Origin: JACPDH01 sp051305935
Lineage (GTDB): Bacteria; Acidobacteriota; Thermoanaerobaculia; Gp7-AA8
Assembly (NCBI GenBank): GCA_051305935.1
Contig: JBPPMG010000382.1
Location: forward strand, 1-11,566
Reading direction: 5' to 3'
DNA: 11,566 nucleotides
The translations under genes were made by a program, and so were the position numbers. The notes under the pieces are model-generated. The model searched no databases. It saw nothing but the letters and a program-made list of their open reading frames with translations, and was not told the DNA's origin. This document shows positions 1 through 7,800 of this stretch, one piece after another (position 1 is the stretch's first letter; each line of letters starts with the position of its first letter).

Positions 1-1
1 C

Positions 2-55
2 GGAAAGAACAAGGGCAGCCGCAGGAACATCCGCGCCAAGAAGCGCAGCCTGTAA
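2..55 (+). CDS. C-terminal end of a very basic protein (partial at left edge)
   Basis: Only the last 17 codons and the TAA stop (53-55) are in the window. The visible residues are strongly basic: nine of 17 are Lys or Arg, ending in AKKRSL. Basic tails of this type are common in small ribosomal or nucleic-acid-binding proteins, but there is too little to name a family. A perfect intrinsic terminator begins 17 bases after the stop, which supports this frame as the true end of a gene. The start lies outside the window. Confidence 0.5.
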   Translation, partial: GKNKGSRRNIRAKKRSL

Positions 56-72
56 GAATCGAAGCATCATTC

Positions 73-110
73 GCGGCGAAGGCTCACATGGGCCTTCGCC
101 GCTTTCTTTT
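73..110 (+). terminator. Rho-independent terminator after the left-edge gene
   Basis: A perfect 11-bp stem (73-83 GCGGCGAAGGC pairs with 92-102 GCCTTCGCCGC) encloses an 8-base loop and is followed directly by TTTCTTTT (103-110). It lies just after the partial gene and has its T tract on the + strand only, so it insulates the VWA gene from upstream transcription. Confidence 0.9.
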
Positions 111-424
111 GCTCCCCTTCCTCTGAGCGCTGCGCGGCTCGAGCCGTCACATGTCCGTGACACCGCGTGAAGCCTAACAGCTGTGCTTCACGTCCCAGGG
201 CGATCGACTCTGGTTCGTTCGCTCGCGCCGACCCGGCCCGCCGAGCGCCGGAAAATCCGGCGCAAACGCGCGCCGATTCACCAAAATGGATCGTTCGTCG
301 CAGCGACCTCACTCCGCACGTTTGTATTTTCAATGACTTGACCCTTTCCCGTCCGTGGCGGGCAACGTGCAATTCGTAACAGCAGGTCGCGACCTCCTGG
401 ATTTCAAGATCGAAGGAGGGAGTC
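111..424 (+). other. Leader/intergenic region upstream of the VWA lipoprotein gene
   Basis: This 314-base gap has no convincing coding frame. It holds a tight hairpin at 245-263 (GCGCCGGA, AAA, TCCGGCGC) with no T tract, a locally AT-richer patch at 321-347, a 12-bp perfect palindrome AGGTCGCGACCT at 384-395, and the ribosome binding site of the next gene at 414-419. The terminator at 73-110 means a promoter for the VWA gene should lie here, but I found no convincing -35/-10 pair. TTGACC at 338-343 has no matching -10 at normal spacing. Confidence 0.5.
393..419 (+). promoter_or_regulatory. Strong Shine-Dalgarno inside a possible RNA hairpin
   Basis: AGGAGG at 414-419 lies five bases before the ATG at 425 and fixes that start. 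CCTCCT at 393-398 is exactly complementary to it, with GAT (400-402) and ATC (409-411) able to pair inside the loop. The left arm overlaps the palindrome at 384-395, so the two structures would exclude each other. The pairing is visible in the sequence; a regulatory role is inference. Confidence 0.35.
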
Positions 425-2530
425 ATGTGGGAACGCTCTGTTGGTCGAGGTTCGCGGTCGTGGCAGCGCGTCTGTGCCGTGTCACTCGTGATGGCGCTCG
501 CGGTCGCTCCGCTCGCGGGCTGCCGCACATCCAGTCAGTCATCCGCCGTCTCACCACCCGTGGCCGAGAGTTTCGTCATCGCGACCCCGGGACCGGCGGG
601 CAGCCTTGGGTCGATCACCGGCACCGTCATGCATGAAGGGGCGCCGCTGCCGGGAGCGACGATCACGATCTCGTCTCCGGCGCTCCAGGGAATCCGCGTC
701 GCCGTCTCGAACGTCAACGGCGACTATGCCTTCCGCGCTCTTCCACCGGGCCCGTACACGATCAAGTTCGAGCTGGACGGGATGGCGACGGTCACGAAGG
801 TCGCGACGATCGACGCAGGCTATGTCGCCCGCGTCCCCGTGGCGATCCAGATCTCGTCCGTCGCCGAGGCGATCACCGTGACTGCAGCTTCGCCCTCGAT
901 CCTCGCGTCGACCGAGATCCGCGCTCTGCTGCCTCAGCGGGGATCCAGCGCGCCTGTTGCGCGGCGCTCGCGTCCGCCCGCCTCTCCATCGACCCCGCAG
1001 CCTTCCGTACAGCTGCCGATCGCGCGAACGTACGTTCAGTCGGCAACGGTTCCGGTGCCCGGGATGGTTCCCACCGTTCCTGCGGACGCCTGCAGCTGCG
1101 AGAACTATGCGCGCGTCGAAGAGGGGTCGTTCCGCCGTGCGGCCGAGGAGCCGTTCTCGACATTCGCGATCGATACCGATCGTGCATCGTTCGCGAACGC
1201 ACGCCGTTTCATCGAATTCGGTTCGCTCCCTCCGGTCGACTCGGTCCGCGTCGAGGAGATGATCAACTACTTCGACTACGGCTATCCCGATCCGACCGAC
1301 GGCAAGCCGTTCTCGATCACGACCGAGATCGCAGACTGTCCGTGGAGCAGAACCAGCAAGCTCCTTCGCATCGGCCTCCAGGGCCAGCGCATTCCGTCCG
1401 GGACGCTGCCTCCCGGCAACCTCGTCTTCCTGGTCGACACCTCGGGGTCGATGCAGACTCCCGACAAACTCTTCCTCGTGCAGGCCTCGCTCAAGAAGCT
1501 GGTTAGGCAGCTGCGCGACGAGGACCGCGTCGCGATCGTCGCCTACGCCGGGGCCGCGGGGCTCGTGCTGCCTTCGACGAGTGGACGTGACAAGTGGGCG
1601 ATCGACCAGGCGATCGATTCGCTCCAGGCCGGAGGCTCCACCGCGGGCGGCGCGGGAATTCTGCTGGCCTACAAGGTCGCGGCGGACAACTTCCTTCGCG
1701 ACGGCAACAACCGCGTGATTCTCGCCACCGACGGAGACTTCAACGTCGGCGTCAGCGCGACGACCGACTTGCAGACGCTCATCGAAGCGAAGCGCAAGGA
1801 AGGAGTCTTCCTGTCGGTCCTCGGCGTCGGAACCGGCAACCTCAACGACGCCGGAATGGAGACCCTCGCCGACAAAGGAAACGGCCACTACGCCTACCTC
1901 GACAGCCTTGCCGAAGCGGAGAAGGTGCTCGTGCGCGAGATGTCGGGCACACTGCTGACGATCACGAAGGACGTGAAGATCCAAGTGGAGTTCAACCCCG
2001 CGCGCGTTGGCGCGTACCGCCTCGTCGGATACGACAACCGCGCGCTCGAGCGGAAGGACTTCGACGACGACACGAAGGATGCCGGCGAGCTCGGCGCCGG
2101 ACACTCGGTGACTGCGCTCTACGAGCTCGTCGCTCCCGGAGGCGAGCGCGACGCGGGCGCCGTCGTAGAGGCGCGGGAGGAAGTCCCCGCCGAAGATCGC
2201 TCGACGTGGGATGGCGCGGCGCTCGCTCGCGTGAAGCTTCGCTACAAAGAGCCGAAGGTCGACGTCAGCGGCCTCGTGGAAGTGATCGTCGACGACTCCA
2301 ACAACAGCATCCACGCCTCGAGCGACGATTTGAGATTCGCCGCGGCGGTCGCGCAGTTCGGATTGCTGCTGCGCGAGTCACAGTACCGGGGCGAGGCGAG
2401 CTGGAAGAAGGTGCTCGACCTCGCGGCGTCGGCCGCGTCGCTCGACACGACGGGTGATCGCGCGAAGTTCGTCGAGCTCGCGAGAAAGGCCGAGGCTCTG
2501 CAGGCGCAGAAAGTCGCGCGCGGCAACTGA
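425..2530 (+). CDS. YfbK-like von Willebrand factor A lipoprotein with N-terminal carboxypeptidase-regulatory domain
   Basis: This is a 701-residue predicted lipoprotein. The arginine-bearing N-terminus and hydrophobic run end in a lipobox, L30-A-G-C33, so Cys33 should be lipidated. A carboxypeptidase-regulatory-like Ig fold follows (about 60-140), then a TVTA-type linker (150-155) and a low-complexity Pro/Ser region. The YfbK-type N-terminal region starts near residue 240 (FSTFAIDTDRASF). The VWA domain (about 330-500) has an intact MIDAS: D338-x-S340-x-S342, T406 and D436. The remainder (about 520-695) matches the C-terminal region of the YfbK family. VWA domains bind protein ligands through the metal; the partner is unknown. 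The start is fixed by AGGAGG at 414-419. The gene is transcribed alone, between a terminator upstream and a convergent gap downstream. The family call is confident; the biological role in this family is poorly known. Confidence 0.92.
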   Translation: MWERSVGRGSRSWQRVCAVSLVMALAVAPLAGCRTSSQSSAVSPPVAESFVIATPGPAGSLGSITGTVMHEGAPLPGATITISSPALQGIRVAVSNVNGDYAFRALPPGPYTIKFELDGMATVTKVATIDAGYVARVPVAIQISSVAEAITVTAASPSILASTEIRALLPQRGSSAPVARRSRPPASPSTPQPSVQLPIARTYVQSATVPVPGMVPTVPADACSCENYARVEEGSFRRAAEEPFSTFAIDTDRASFANARRFIEFGSLPPVDSVRVEEMINYFDYGYPDPTDGKPFSITTEIADCPWSRTSKLLRIGLQGQRIPSGTLPPGNLVFLVDTSGSMQTPDKLFLVQASLKKLVRQLRDEDRVAIVAYAGAAGLVLPSTSGRDKWAIDQAIDSLQAGGSTAGGAGILLAYKVAADNFLRDGNNRVILATDGDFNVGVSATTDLQTLIEAKRKEGVFLSVLGVGTGNLNDAGMETLADKGNGHYAYLDSLAEAEKVLVREMSGTLLTITKDVKIQVEFNPARVGAYRLVGYDNRALERKDFDDDTKDAGELGAGHSVTALYELVAPGGERDAGAVVEAREEVPAEDRSTWDGAALARVKLRYKEPKVDVSGLVEVIVDDSNNSIHASSDDLRFAAAVAQFGLLLRESQYRGEASWKKVLDLAASAASLDTTGDRAKFVELARKAEALQAQKVARGN

Positions 2531-2567
2531 CGGCCGCAAAGCCATCGGGCACGGACTCGCTTCGAGG

Positions 2568-2659
2568 AGCGACGCGGGTCCGTGCCTGGTCATCCCGAAG
2601 CGAGCGGGTCTGTGCCTGATCATCCAGAAGCGAAGCGCGTCCGTGCCCCGTCATCCCGA
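2568..2659. repeat. Three degenerate ~30-bp tandem units
   Basis: Three consecutive units at 2568-2598, 2599-2628 and 2629-2659 share the pattern AGCGA, GCGGGTCYGTGCC, then a CATCC(C/A)GA ending. The last unit runs into the left arm of the palindromic element starting at 2650, so the array looks like repeated partial copies of that arm plus its flank. Confidence 0.65.
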
Positions 2660-2796
2660 GCGAAGCGAGGGATCTGCAAGACAGCAGCTCCCTTCCACTG
2701 ATTCAGTTAGGCCGCTTTCGCAGAAGGCACAAGCGGCTGCCGAGGAAGCGATCAGTCGATCGCGTTCAGCAGATTCCTCGCTTCGCTCGGAATGAC
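2650..2796. repeat. MITE-like palindromic intergenic repeat, copy 1
   Basis: This is a 147-bp element with terminal inverted repeats of about 29 bp. The left arm begins GTCATCCCGAGCGAAGCGAG at 2650 and the right arm ends CTCGGAATGAC at 2796; the arms differ at only a few positions. An internal hairpin pairs GCCGCTT (2711-2717) with AAGCGGC (2731-2737). Copy 2 at 8737-8876 shares both termini and an internal 20-bp block (2737-2756) with one mismatch. It has no coding capacity. Confidence 0.85.
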
Positions 2797-2851
2797 GGCG
2801 GTGCCGGCACGAGTCTCGCGGCTCGTGTTCATTGGCGCCCTCACCCCGGCC

Positions 2852-3412
2852 TCAGCCGAGCCCGAGCTCCGCTGCGATCTCCCTGAGGGAGCCGAGCACG
2901 AACTCGATGTGCGTCTCGAGCTCGACCTCGAGCTCGCGGGCGCCGTTCACGATGTCGTCGCGATTGACGCTTCTCGCGAAGGCCTTGTCCTTCAGCTTCT
3001 TCTTCACCGACGACACCTTCACTTCCGCCAGCGTCTTCCCGGGCTGCACGAGCGCGCACGCGGTGAGGAAGCCGCAAAGCTCGTCGCAGGCGAAGAGCGC
3101 CTTCGCCATCATCGTGTCGCGCGGCACGCCGGTGTACTCCGCGTGCCCGAGGATCGCGCGGCGGAAGTCCTCGTCCCAGCCCTCGGCTTCGAGGATCTTC
3201 GAGCCGACGACCGGATGCTCCTCGGCCGTGGGATACGCCTCGTAGTCGAAATCGTGCAGGAGGCCGCACATCCCCCAGCGCTCCTCGTCGCCACCGTACT
3301 TCCTGGCGCAGGCGCGCATCGCCTGCTCGACCGCGAGCGCATGTTTGCGGAGGGAATCGGTCTGCGTGTAGCGGTGAAGGATCGTGATGGCGTCGTCTCG
3401 TGTTTTGGTCAT
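2852..3412 (-). CDS. HD-domain (HDIG-like) metal-dependent hydrolase
   Basis: This 186-residue protein has the metal-ligand layout of the HD phosphohydrolase superfamily: H24 (KHALAV), the H53-D54 doublet in LLHDFDYE, H66 (EEHPVVG), H90 (ILGHAEY) and D110 (CDEL). The N-terminal helices followed by LRKHALAVEQAM match the short stand-alone HD proteins of many bacteria, whose substrate is unknown; members usually hydrolyse a nucleotide or other phosphate ester. The last ~50 residues are charged and helical. No Shine-Dalgarno precedes the ATG: the bases just upstream are a C-rich run in the coding sense. The start is chosen because family members begin at this point. It lies 168 bases downstream of cinA in the same direction, with a repeat element between them. 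Complete and apparently intact. Confidence 0.88.
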   Translation of the reverse strand: MTKTRDDAITILHRYTQTDSLRKHALAVEQAMRACARKYGGDEERWGMCGLLHDFDYEAYPTAEEHPVVGSKILEAEGWDEDFRRAILGHAEYTGVPRDTMMAKALFACDELCGFLTACALVQPGKTLAEVKVSSVKKKLKDKAFARSVNRDDIVNGARELEVELETHIEFVLGSLREIAAELGLG

Positions 3413-3422
3413 GGAGGGGGGG

Positions 3423-3588
3423 TAGTTGTTAGTTGTTAGTTGTTAGTTGTTAGACGACAGACGAGAGGCGAGAGTAGTCGATTACTGCTCGTTGCGTCAT
3501 ATGCGTATGCGTCTTCCTTCAATTTCGAGCGTCGAAAGCAGAACTCCGGCGAGACTTGTCTAACAACTAACAACTAACTTCTAACAAC
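3423..3588. repeat. Heptamer-repeat element with inverted arms
   Basis: The left arm is four tandem copies of TAGTTGT plus TAG (3423-3453). The right arm is the same heptamer in inverse orientation (3560-3588, one irregular unit). The best match is a perfect 21-bp inverted repeat, 3435-3455 with 3558-3578, enclosing 102 bases of non-repetitive sequence. The right arm overlaps the stop codon of cinA (3581-3583). The core shows no coding frame. Confidence 0.85.
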
Positions 3589-4825
3589 TCCCTATCGCCT
3601 TCCGCAACAAGTCCAACGCGGCGTTCGTTGCGAATCGCCGCACGTTCTCGCGGCCTCCGGCGAAGTAGAGCTTTCGATGTTCGACTCCGGTGGGGGAGGC
3701 AACGGCGATGTGGACGGTACCGACCGGCTTCGCTTCGCTGCCGCCGTCCGGACCGGCGATTCCCGTGATGCCGATGCCCCAGGTCGTGCCGAAGCGGCGC
3801 CGCGCGCCCGTTGCAAGCTCGCGCGCGACCTCCTCCGACACCTCGCCATGTTGCTGGATGTTCGCCGGGTCGACGCCGACCATCGACATCTTCACTTCGC
3901 CCGAGTAGGCCACCACCCCGCCGCGAAACCACTGCGAGCTTCCCGAGACATCGGTGATGCGCGTCGAGAGCATGCCTCCCGTGCACGATTCCGCGGTCGC
4001 GACCGTCTCGCCGCGCGCGAGCAGCATCCGCCCGATCACCAGCTCGATCGTGTCCTCCCCTGTTCCGTAGACCCGTTCGCCGAGCGCTTCCCGTACGTCG
4101 GCCTCCATTTCAAGGAGCTTCGCGTACGCCGCATCTTCTGAGCCGAGCGTGTAGAAATGCAGAGCGAGCTCGCCTCGCGACGCGAGGATCGTGACCGGCG
4201 TGTCGCGGTACTTCTCGTAGAACGCCTTCAGTTTCTGGTCGGCGAGCGACTCCGGCATGCCGATGATCCGGAGCGAACGCCAGTGGCGGCGCGGCAACCC
4301 TAGCGTCTGCAGCCACGGCCCGAAATCGGCCTCGAGCATCCCACGCAGCTCGTTAGGTACGCCGGGAAAGATCCAGAGGTGGCGCTTCCAGCCGCTCCAG
4401 TCGATCTCGAGATGGAAACCTGGCGCCGTGCCCCGTGGGTTCCGAAGGTAGCCGTGTCCCTCGAAAGCGAGCGCCTGCTTCCGGTTCGTGTCGGGCATCG
4501 GGTAGCCGCGCTTCTCGAACAGGTCGACCATCCTTGCCAGCGCTTCGGTGTCCTCGCGCATCGGCACGCCGAGCACGCCGGAGACGACATCCTTCGTGAC
4601 GTCGTCCTCGGTGGGACCGAGCCCGCCCATCACGACGACGATGTCGCAGCCGTCCAGCGTCTCGCGCAGCTCGCTGCCCAGGTCAGCCGCGTGATCGCCG
4701 ATGATCGACTTGCGCGCGAGCTCGACGCCCCATTCCTCGAGGTAACGGGTCACCTCTAGCGAGTTCGTGTCGAGCTTCGAGATCCCGAGCATCTCGCTGC
4801 CGACTGCGATGATGGCTGCCCTCAT
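3581..4825 (-). CDS. cinA: CinA-family protein: nicotinamide-nucleotide amidohydrolase with N-terminal CinA domain
   Basis: This 414-residue protein has the full CinA architecture. The N-terminal MoCF-like domain (about 1-170) begins AAIIAVGSEML and contains GGLGPTEDDVT, the pattern of the CinA pyrophosphatase half. A middle CinA-KH-type segment follows (about 180-250). The C-terminal PncC domain (about 270-412) carries AESCTGG, with S280 in the position of the catalytic serine, and the conserved TGIAGPDGGS. PncC deamidates nicotinamide mononucleotide to nicotinate mononucleotide in the pyridine nucleotide cycle; CinA has also been linked to competence and DNA damage in some bacteria. A GGGAGGT Shine-Dalgarno lies six bases before the ATG. 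The gene is divergent from the pseudokinase gene across 32 bases. Its last codons, Ser-Cys-stop, lie inside the heptamer repeat, so the terminus may have been reset by repeat insertion. Confidence 0.95.
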   Translation of the reverse strand: MRAAIIAVGSEMLGISKLDTNSLEVTRYLEEWGVELARKSIIGDHAADLGSELRETLDGCDIVVVMGGLGPTEDDVTKDVVSGVLGVPMREDTEALARMVDLFEKRGYPMPDTNRKQALAFEGHGYLRNPRGTAPGFHLEIDWSGWKRHLWIFPGVPNELRGMLEADFGPWLQTLGLPRRHWRSLRIIGMPESLADQKLKAFYEKYRDTPVTILASRGELALHFYTLGSEDAAYAKLLEMEADVREALGERVYGTGEDTIELVIGRMLLARGETVATAESCTGGMLSTRITDVSGSSQWFRGGVVAYSGEVKMSMVGVDPANIQQHGEVSEEVARELATGARRRFGTTWGIGITGIAGPDGGSEAKPVGTVHIAVASPTGVEHRKLYFAGGRENVRRFATNAALDLLRKAIGSC

Positions 4826-4836
4826 GGAGGCACCTC

Positions 4837-4857
4837 CCGTACGGTTATAATTGGCGC
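4837..4857. promoter_or_regulatory. Bidirectional promoter with shared palindromic -10, cinA / pseudokinase gene
   Basis: A consensus TATAAT lies at 4846-4851 on the + strand. The same bases read on the - strand give TATAAC (4849 to 4844), because the core TTATAA is self-complementary. On the + strand, the usual start seven bases after the -10 is 4858, the A of the ATG, which predicts a leaderless message. On the - strand the predicted start is near 4837, leaving a leader of about 11 bases that still contains GGGAGGT for cinA. No good -35 is visible on either strand. Confidence 0.65.
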
Positions 4858-7800
4858 ATGTCGAGCGTCCCGGAGAGTTTCGCCCCCGGATCCCCCCTGC
4901 TCCACTATGTGCTCACCGAGCGGTTTCCCGGCTCGTTGAACGCCTGGAAGGCCAGCGACACACGTAGCGCCAAGCCAGTCGCGATCAAGATCCTCACACG
5001 CATCGTGCCGAAGGACAAGGCCCAGCGCGAGGCATTCCTGAAGGAGATGCGGGTCGCCGCCGCGTTGCGGCACCCCGGCCTCGCCCAGGTGCTCGAGATC
5101 GACATCGACCGCGACGCGCTCTTCATGGCGACCGAGCTCATCGAAGGGGAGCCGCTCCGCGAGCGCTCGAGACTCCAGCCTCCGACGCGCGGCGAGTTCC
5201 TGCGCCTGTCGTTCCAGATGAGCGAAGCGCTAGCGCATCTCCACTCGAAATCGCTCGTCCACGGAGAGCTGACGAGCGAGTCGTTCGTCGTCACTCCCCA
5301 GGGGGACGTGCGGCTCGTCGGCATCGGCTATGCCGCGATTCGCAGGAGACACGAGACCGGCCCGGCGCTGCTCGGCGCGATCCGTCCGAACGACGGAGTG
5401 ACTCCCTCGTTTCTCTCGCCGGAGCAGGTGACCGGCAAACCGGTCGACGCGCGGAGCGACGTCTTTGCGCTTGGCGTGATCTTCTACGAGATGCTCGAAG
5501 GGAAGCTCCCCTTTCGCGGCGCCAGCACTTCGGACGTGACCCAGGCGATCGCACAGAGCGCGCCCGCGGCGCCTACGGCGCCGAGCGTCGACAAGACGCT
5601 CCTCTCGCTGATCGGACGCTGCATCCAGAAAAATCCCGACAAGCGCTACCAGACGGCCAATGATCTGCTCGGGGACATCCGCAAAATCGAGCCGAACATC
5701 GATCGCCTCGCGGCTCGTCGCTCGGCCGCCACCGCGGTCCCTGCGCAACCTCCCCAGACTGTGTCTGCTCCCGCCTGGATTGTCGTCTGCGAGCTGCCTT
5801 ACCACGAGTTACTCAAGAAAAAGGACCCGGAACGTGCCGGTCGGCTCGAGACGCGGATGCAGCAGTTCCTCGGCGAGGCGGTCTACCTCTTCGACGGCAC
5901 CGTGCTCGACTCGTTCGGCCCGCGCATGGTCGCCGACATGCCCGACGCCGAGAGCGCTCTGCGCGCGGCTAGGAAGGGACTCGCGGACATCGTCGAGTTC
6001 AACATGTCGAATGCGCAGGAGCCGGTCGAGCCGCGCATGATCATCCACTACGGCGAGCTCGCCGCGGTGACGGGAACACCGAGCGGCCCAGGTCTGGAGA
6101 TCGCCGACGCAGTCCTCGACGCGATGGAGCCGATGCAGCTGCTCGTCTCCGAACCGGTCATTCAGGGCCTGGGACTCGCATCCCCTCCTCCGATGGCGGG
6201 GCGCTTCCGAGACGTGAACTTCTACGCCGCGCCACCGCTGGAGTCGGTCGCCCGCGTGCCGCAGCCCGCGCCGCCACAGCCGCCGGAAGCTCCCGCTCCG
6301 CCTCGGGCGAAGGCCACGCCTGCCGCGACACCGGCCGAGGCTTACGCGGCAGCGGCCGAGACCGACAGCGACGAGGCAGGGGCCGAGTCCGAGGATGACG
6401 CGATGTCCGGAGCCGCCGCGCCGAAGAAGAAGTCGAACGTGGCCTTGCTCGGCGGCATCGCGGCGCTGATCGTCCTTGGCGTTGTCGCCGCGGTGCTGTT
6501 GATGCTGAAGAAAGGAGACGCGGCGCCGGCTCCCTCGCAGGAATCCGTCGTGACTCAGGCCACGGCTCAGTCTTCTGCCCCCCCGTCAGCACCGACCGAA
6601 ACCGCGCCGAAGATCAACCCATCGGAGGTGTTCGTCGGCGAGATCGCGGTCGAAACTCCGACCCCGGTCGCATCGACCGACACGACGCAGACCGCGGTTC
6701 CGCCCGCGGCGCCGCCGGATCCGAAGCTCGTGGCGATGGGGAACGACATTCGCGCGACCGCCGGAGCGATTCTCCGGCTCGAGCCCACGCTCACCTTCGT
6801 CGATGCGGCCGCGCCAACGAGCCGCCAGGTCGGCGGAATACTCAGGAAGGGCGAGGCGGGCCTCGCGCTCGTTCCCACGATCACCGAAGCCGGCGTGACG
6901 ACGGAGGGCGATCCGATCGCGCTGCCCGCGAAGGCGAAGGACAACCTCGCCCCTTCGATCGAGCTCGCGCGATGGATGGCGGCGAAGCTGGACAAGGACG
7001 TCTCGCCGTACGTGTCGCAGAATCCCGCCGCCACGAAGGCCTTTCTCGACGCGGTGGCACAGCGAAACGCGGGCGACTCCGCGAAGGCGGTCGCTTCAGC
7101 CAGGAAGGCCGTTGCTGCGGACGAGAAGTTTCTCCGCGCCCACCACTTCCTCTACGAGCTCCACACGGAGAAGGGCGCGACCGAGGAGGCGTACAAGGTC
7201 GCGGTCGTCATCGCGTTTCTCGAGCCTGCGAACCTGGAGATCCGCACGCAGCTCGCGAAGTGGGAGGCCGAGCGCGGCCGTCCTGCACAGGCGCTGGAGT
7301 ATCTGGGCTCGCTGCTGTCCGCGAAGGGCGACGACCCGGAGGTCATCACGCTGCTCGGCGAGTACGCCCTGGCGGTGGCCGACGAGGCGAAGTTCAAGAC
7401 GGCGGTCAACCGGCTGGCGGTCGCCCGCGCGGTGAACCCGAGCATCCACGAGCCCGACGTCACCCTCGCAAGGGGACGTGTCGACGCCGCGGTGCGGGCC
7501 TACTACAAAGTGCAGGAAACCCAGCAGGACAATCCGTGGCTGTCGCTCAAGATCGGCCGGCTCGCGGTGATCCGCCGCTCGGACAGCATCATCCAACTGG
7601 AGCACGACCGGCAGAAGCGACTCGCCCACCCGTACACGACACCGATGATGAACGCCTACGTCGCGGCGGGGCAAGGCGACGCGGCGACGGCAGACGTGGA
7701 GATTGCGAAAGCCGAAGCCGCTGCGGTTCGGGCCGCCGAGCACTACACCCTCGTTGCGGAGGTGAACGTGCTGCTCAACCGCCAGAGGAAGGTCATGGAG

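Larger units (their letters stand above)
2531..2851. other. Tail-to-tail intergenic region made largely of repeats
   Basis: This gap lies between the convergent VWA and HD-domain genes. It holds a degenerate ~30-bp tandem array (2568-2659) that runs into a palindromic MITE-like element (2650-2796). Open frames across it are short and consist of repeat translation, so I call no gene. No T-tract terminator is visible; the palindrome may serve both genes. Confidence 0.6.

Noticed and set aside
245..263. Hairpin GCGCCGGA-AAA-TCCGGCGC as a second terminator
   Set aside because: It is a perfect 8-bp stem, but no T tract follows on either strand. It is recorded as a structure in the leader only.
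338..373. TTGACC (338-343) as a -35 for the VWA gene
   Set aside because: No -10-like hexamer lies at 16-18 bases; the nearest candidate (TGCAAT at 368) is 24 bases away.
551..2314. A 587-codon open frame on the - strand opposite the VWA gene
   Set aside because: It is antisense to a protein with clear domains and intact MIDAS residues. Its translation is Arg/Asp/Val-rich with no recognisable domain, as expected of GC-rich antisense frames.
2568..2659. Tandem ~30-bp units as a CRISPR array
   Set aside because: The units are directly adjacent, with no unique spacers between conserved repeats, and there are no cas genes.
2792..3439. A 215-codon + strand frame opposite the HD hydrolase
   Set aside because: The - strand product has all HD metal ligands in order; the + strand product has no motif, and its end runs into the heptamer repeat.
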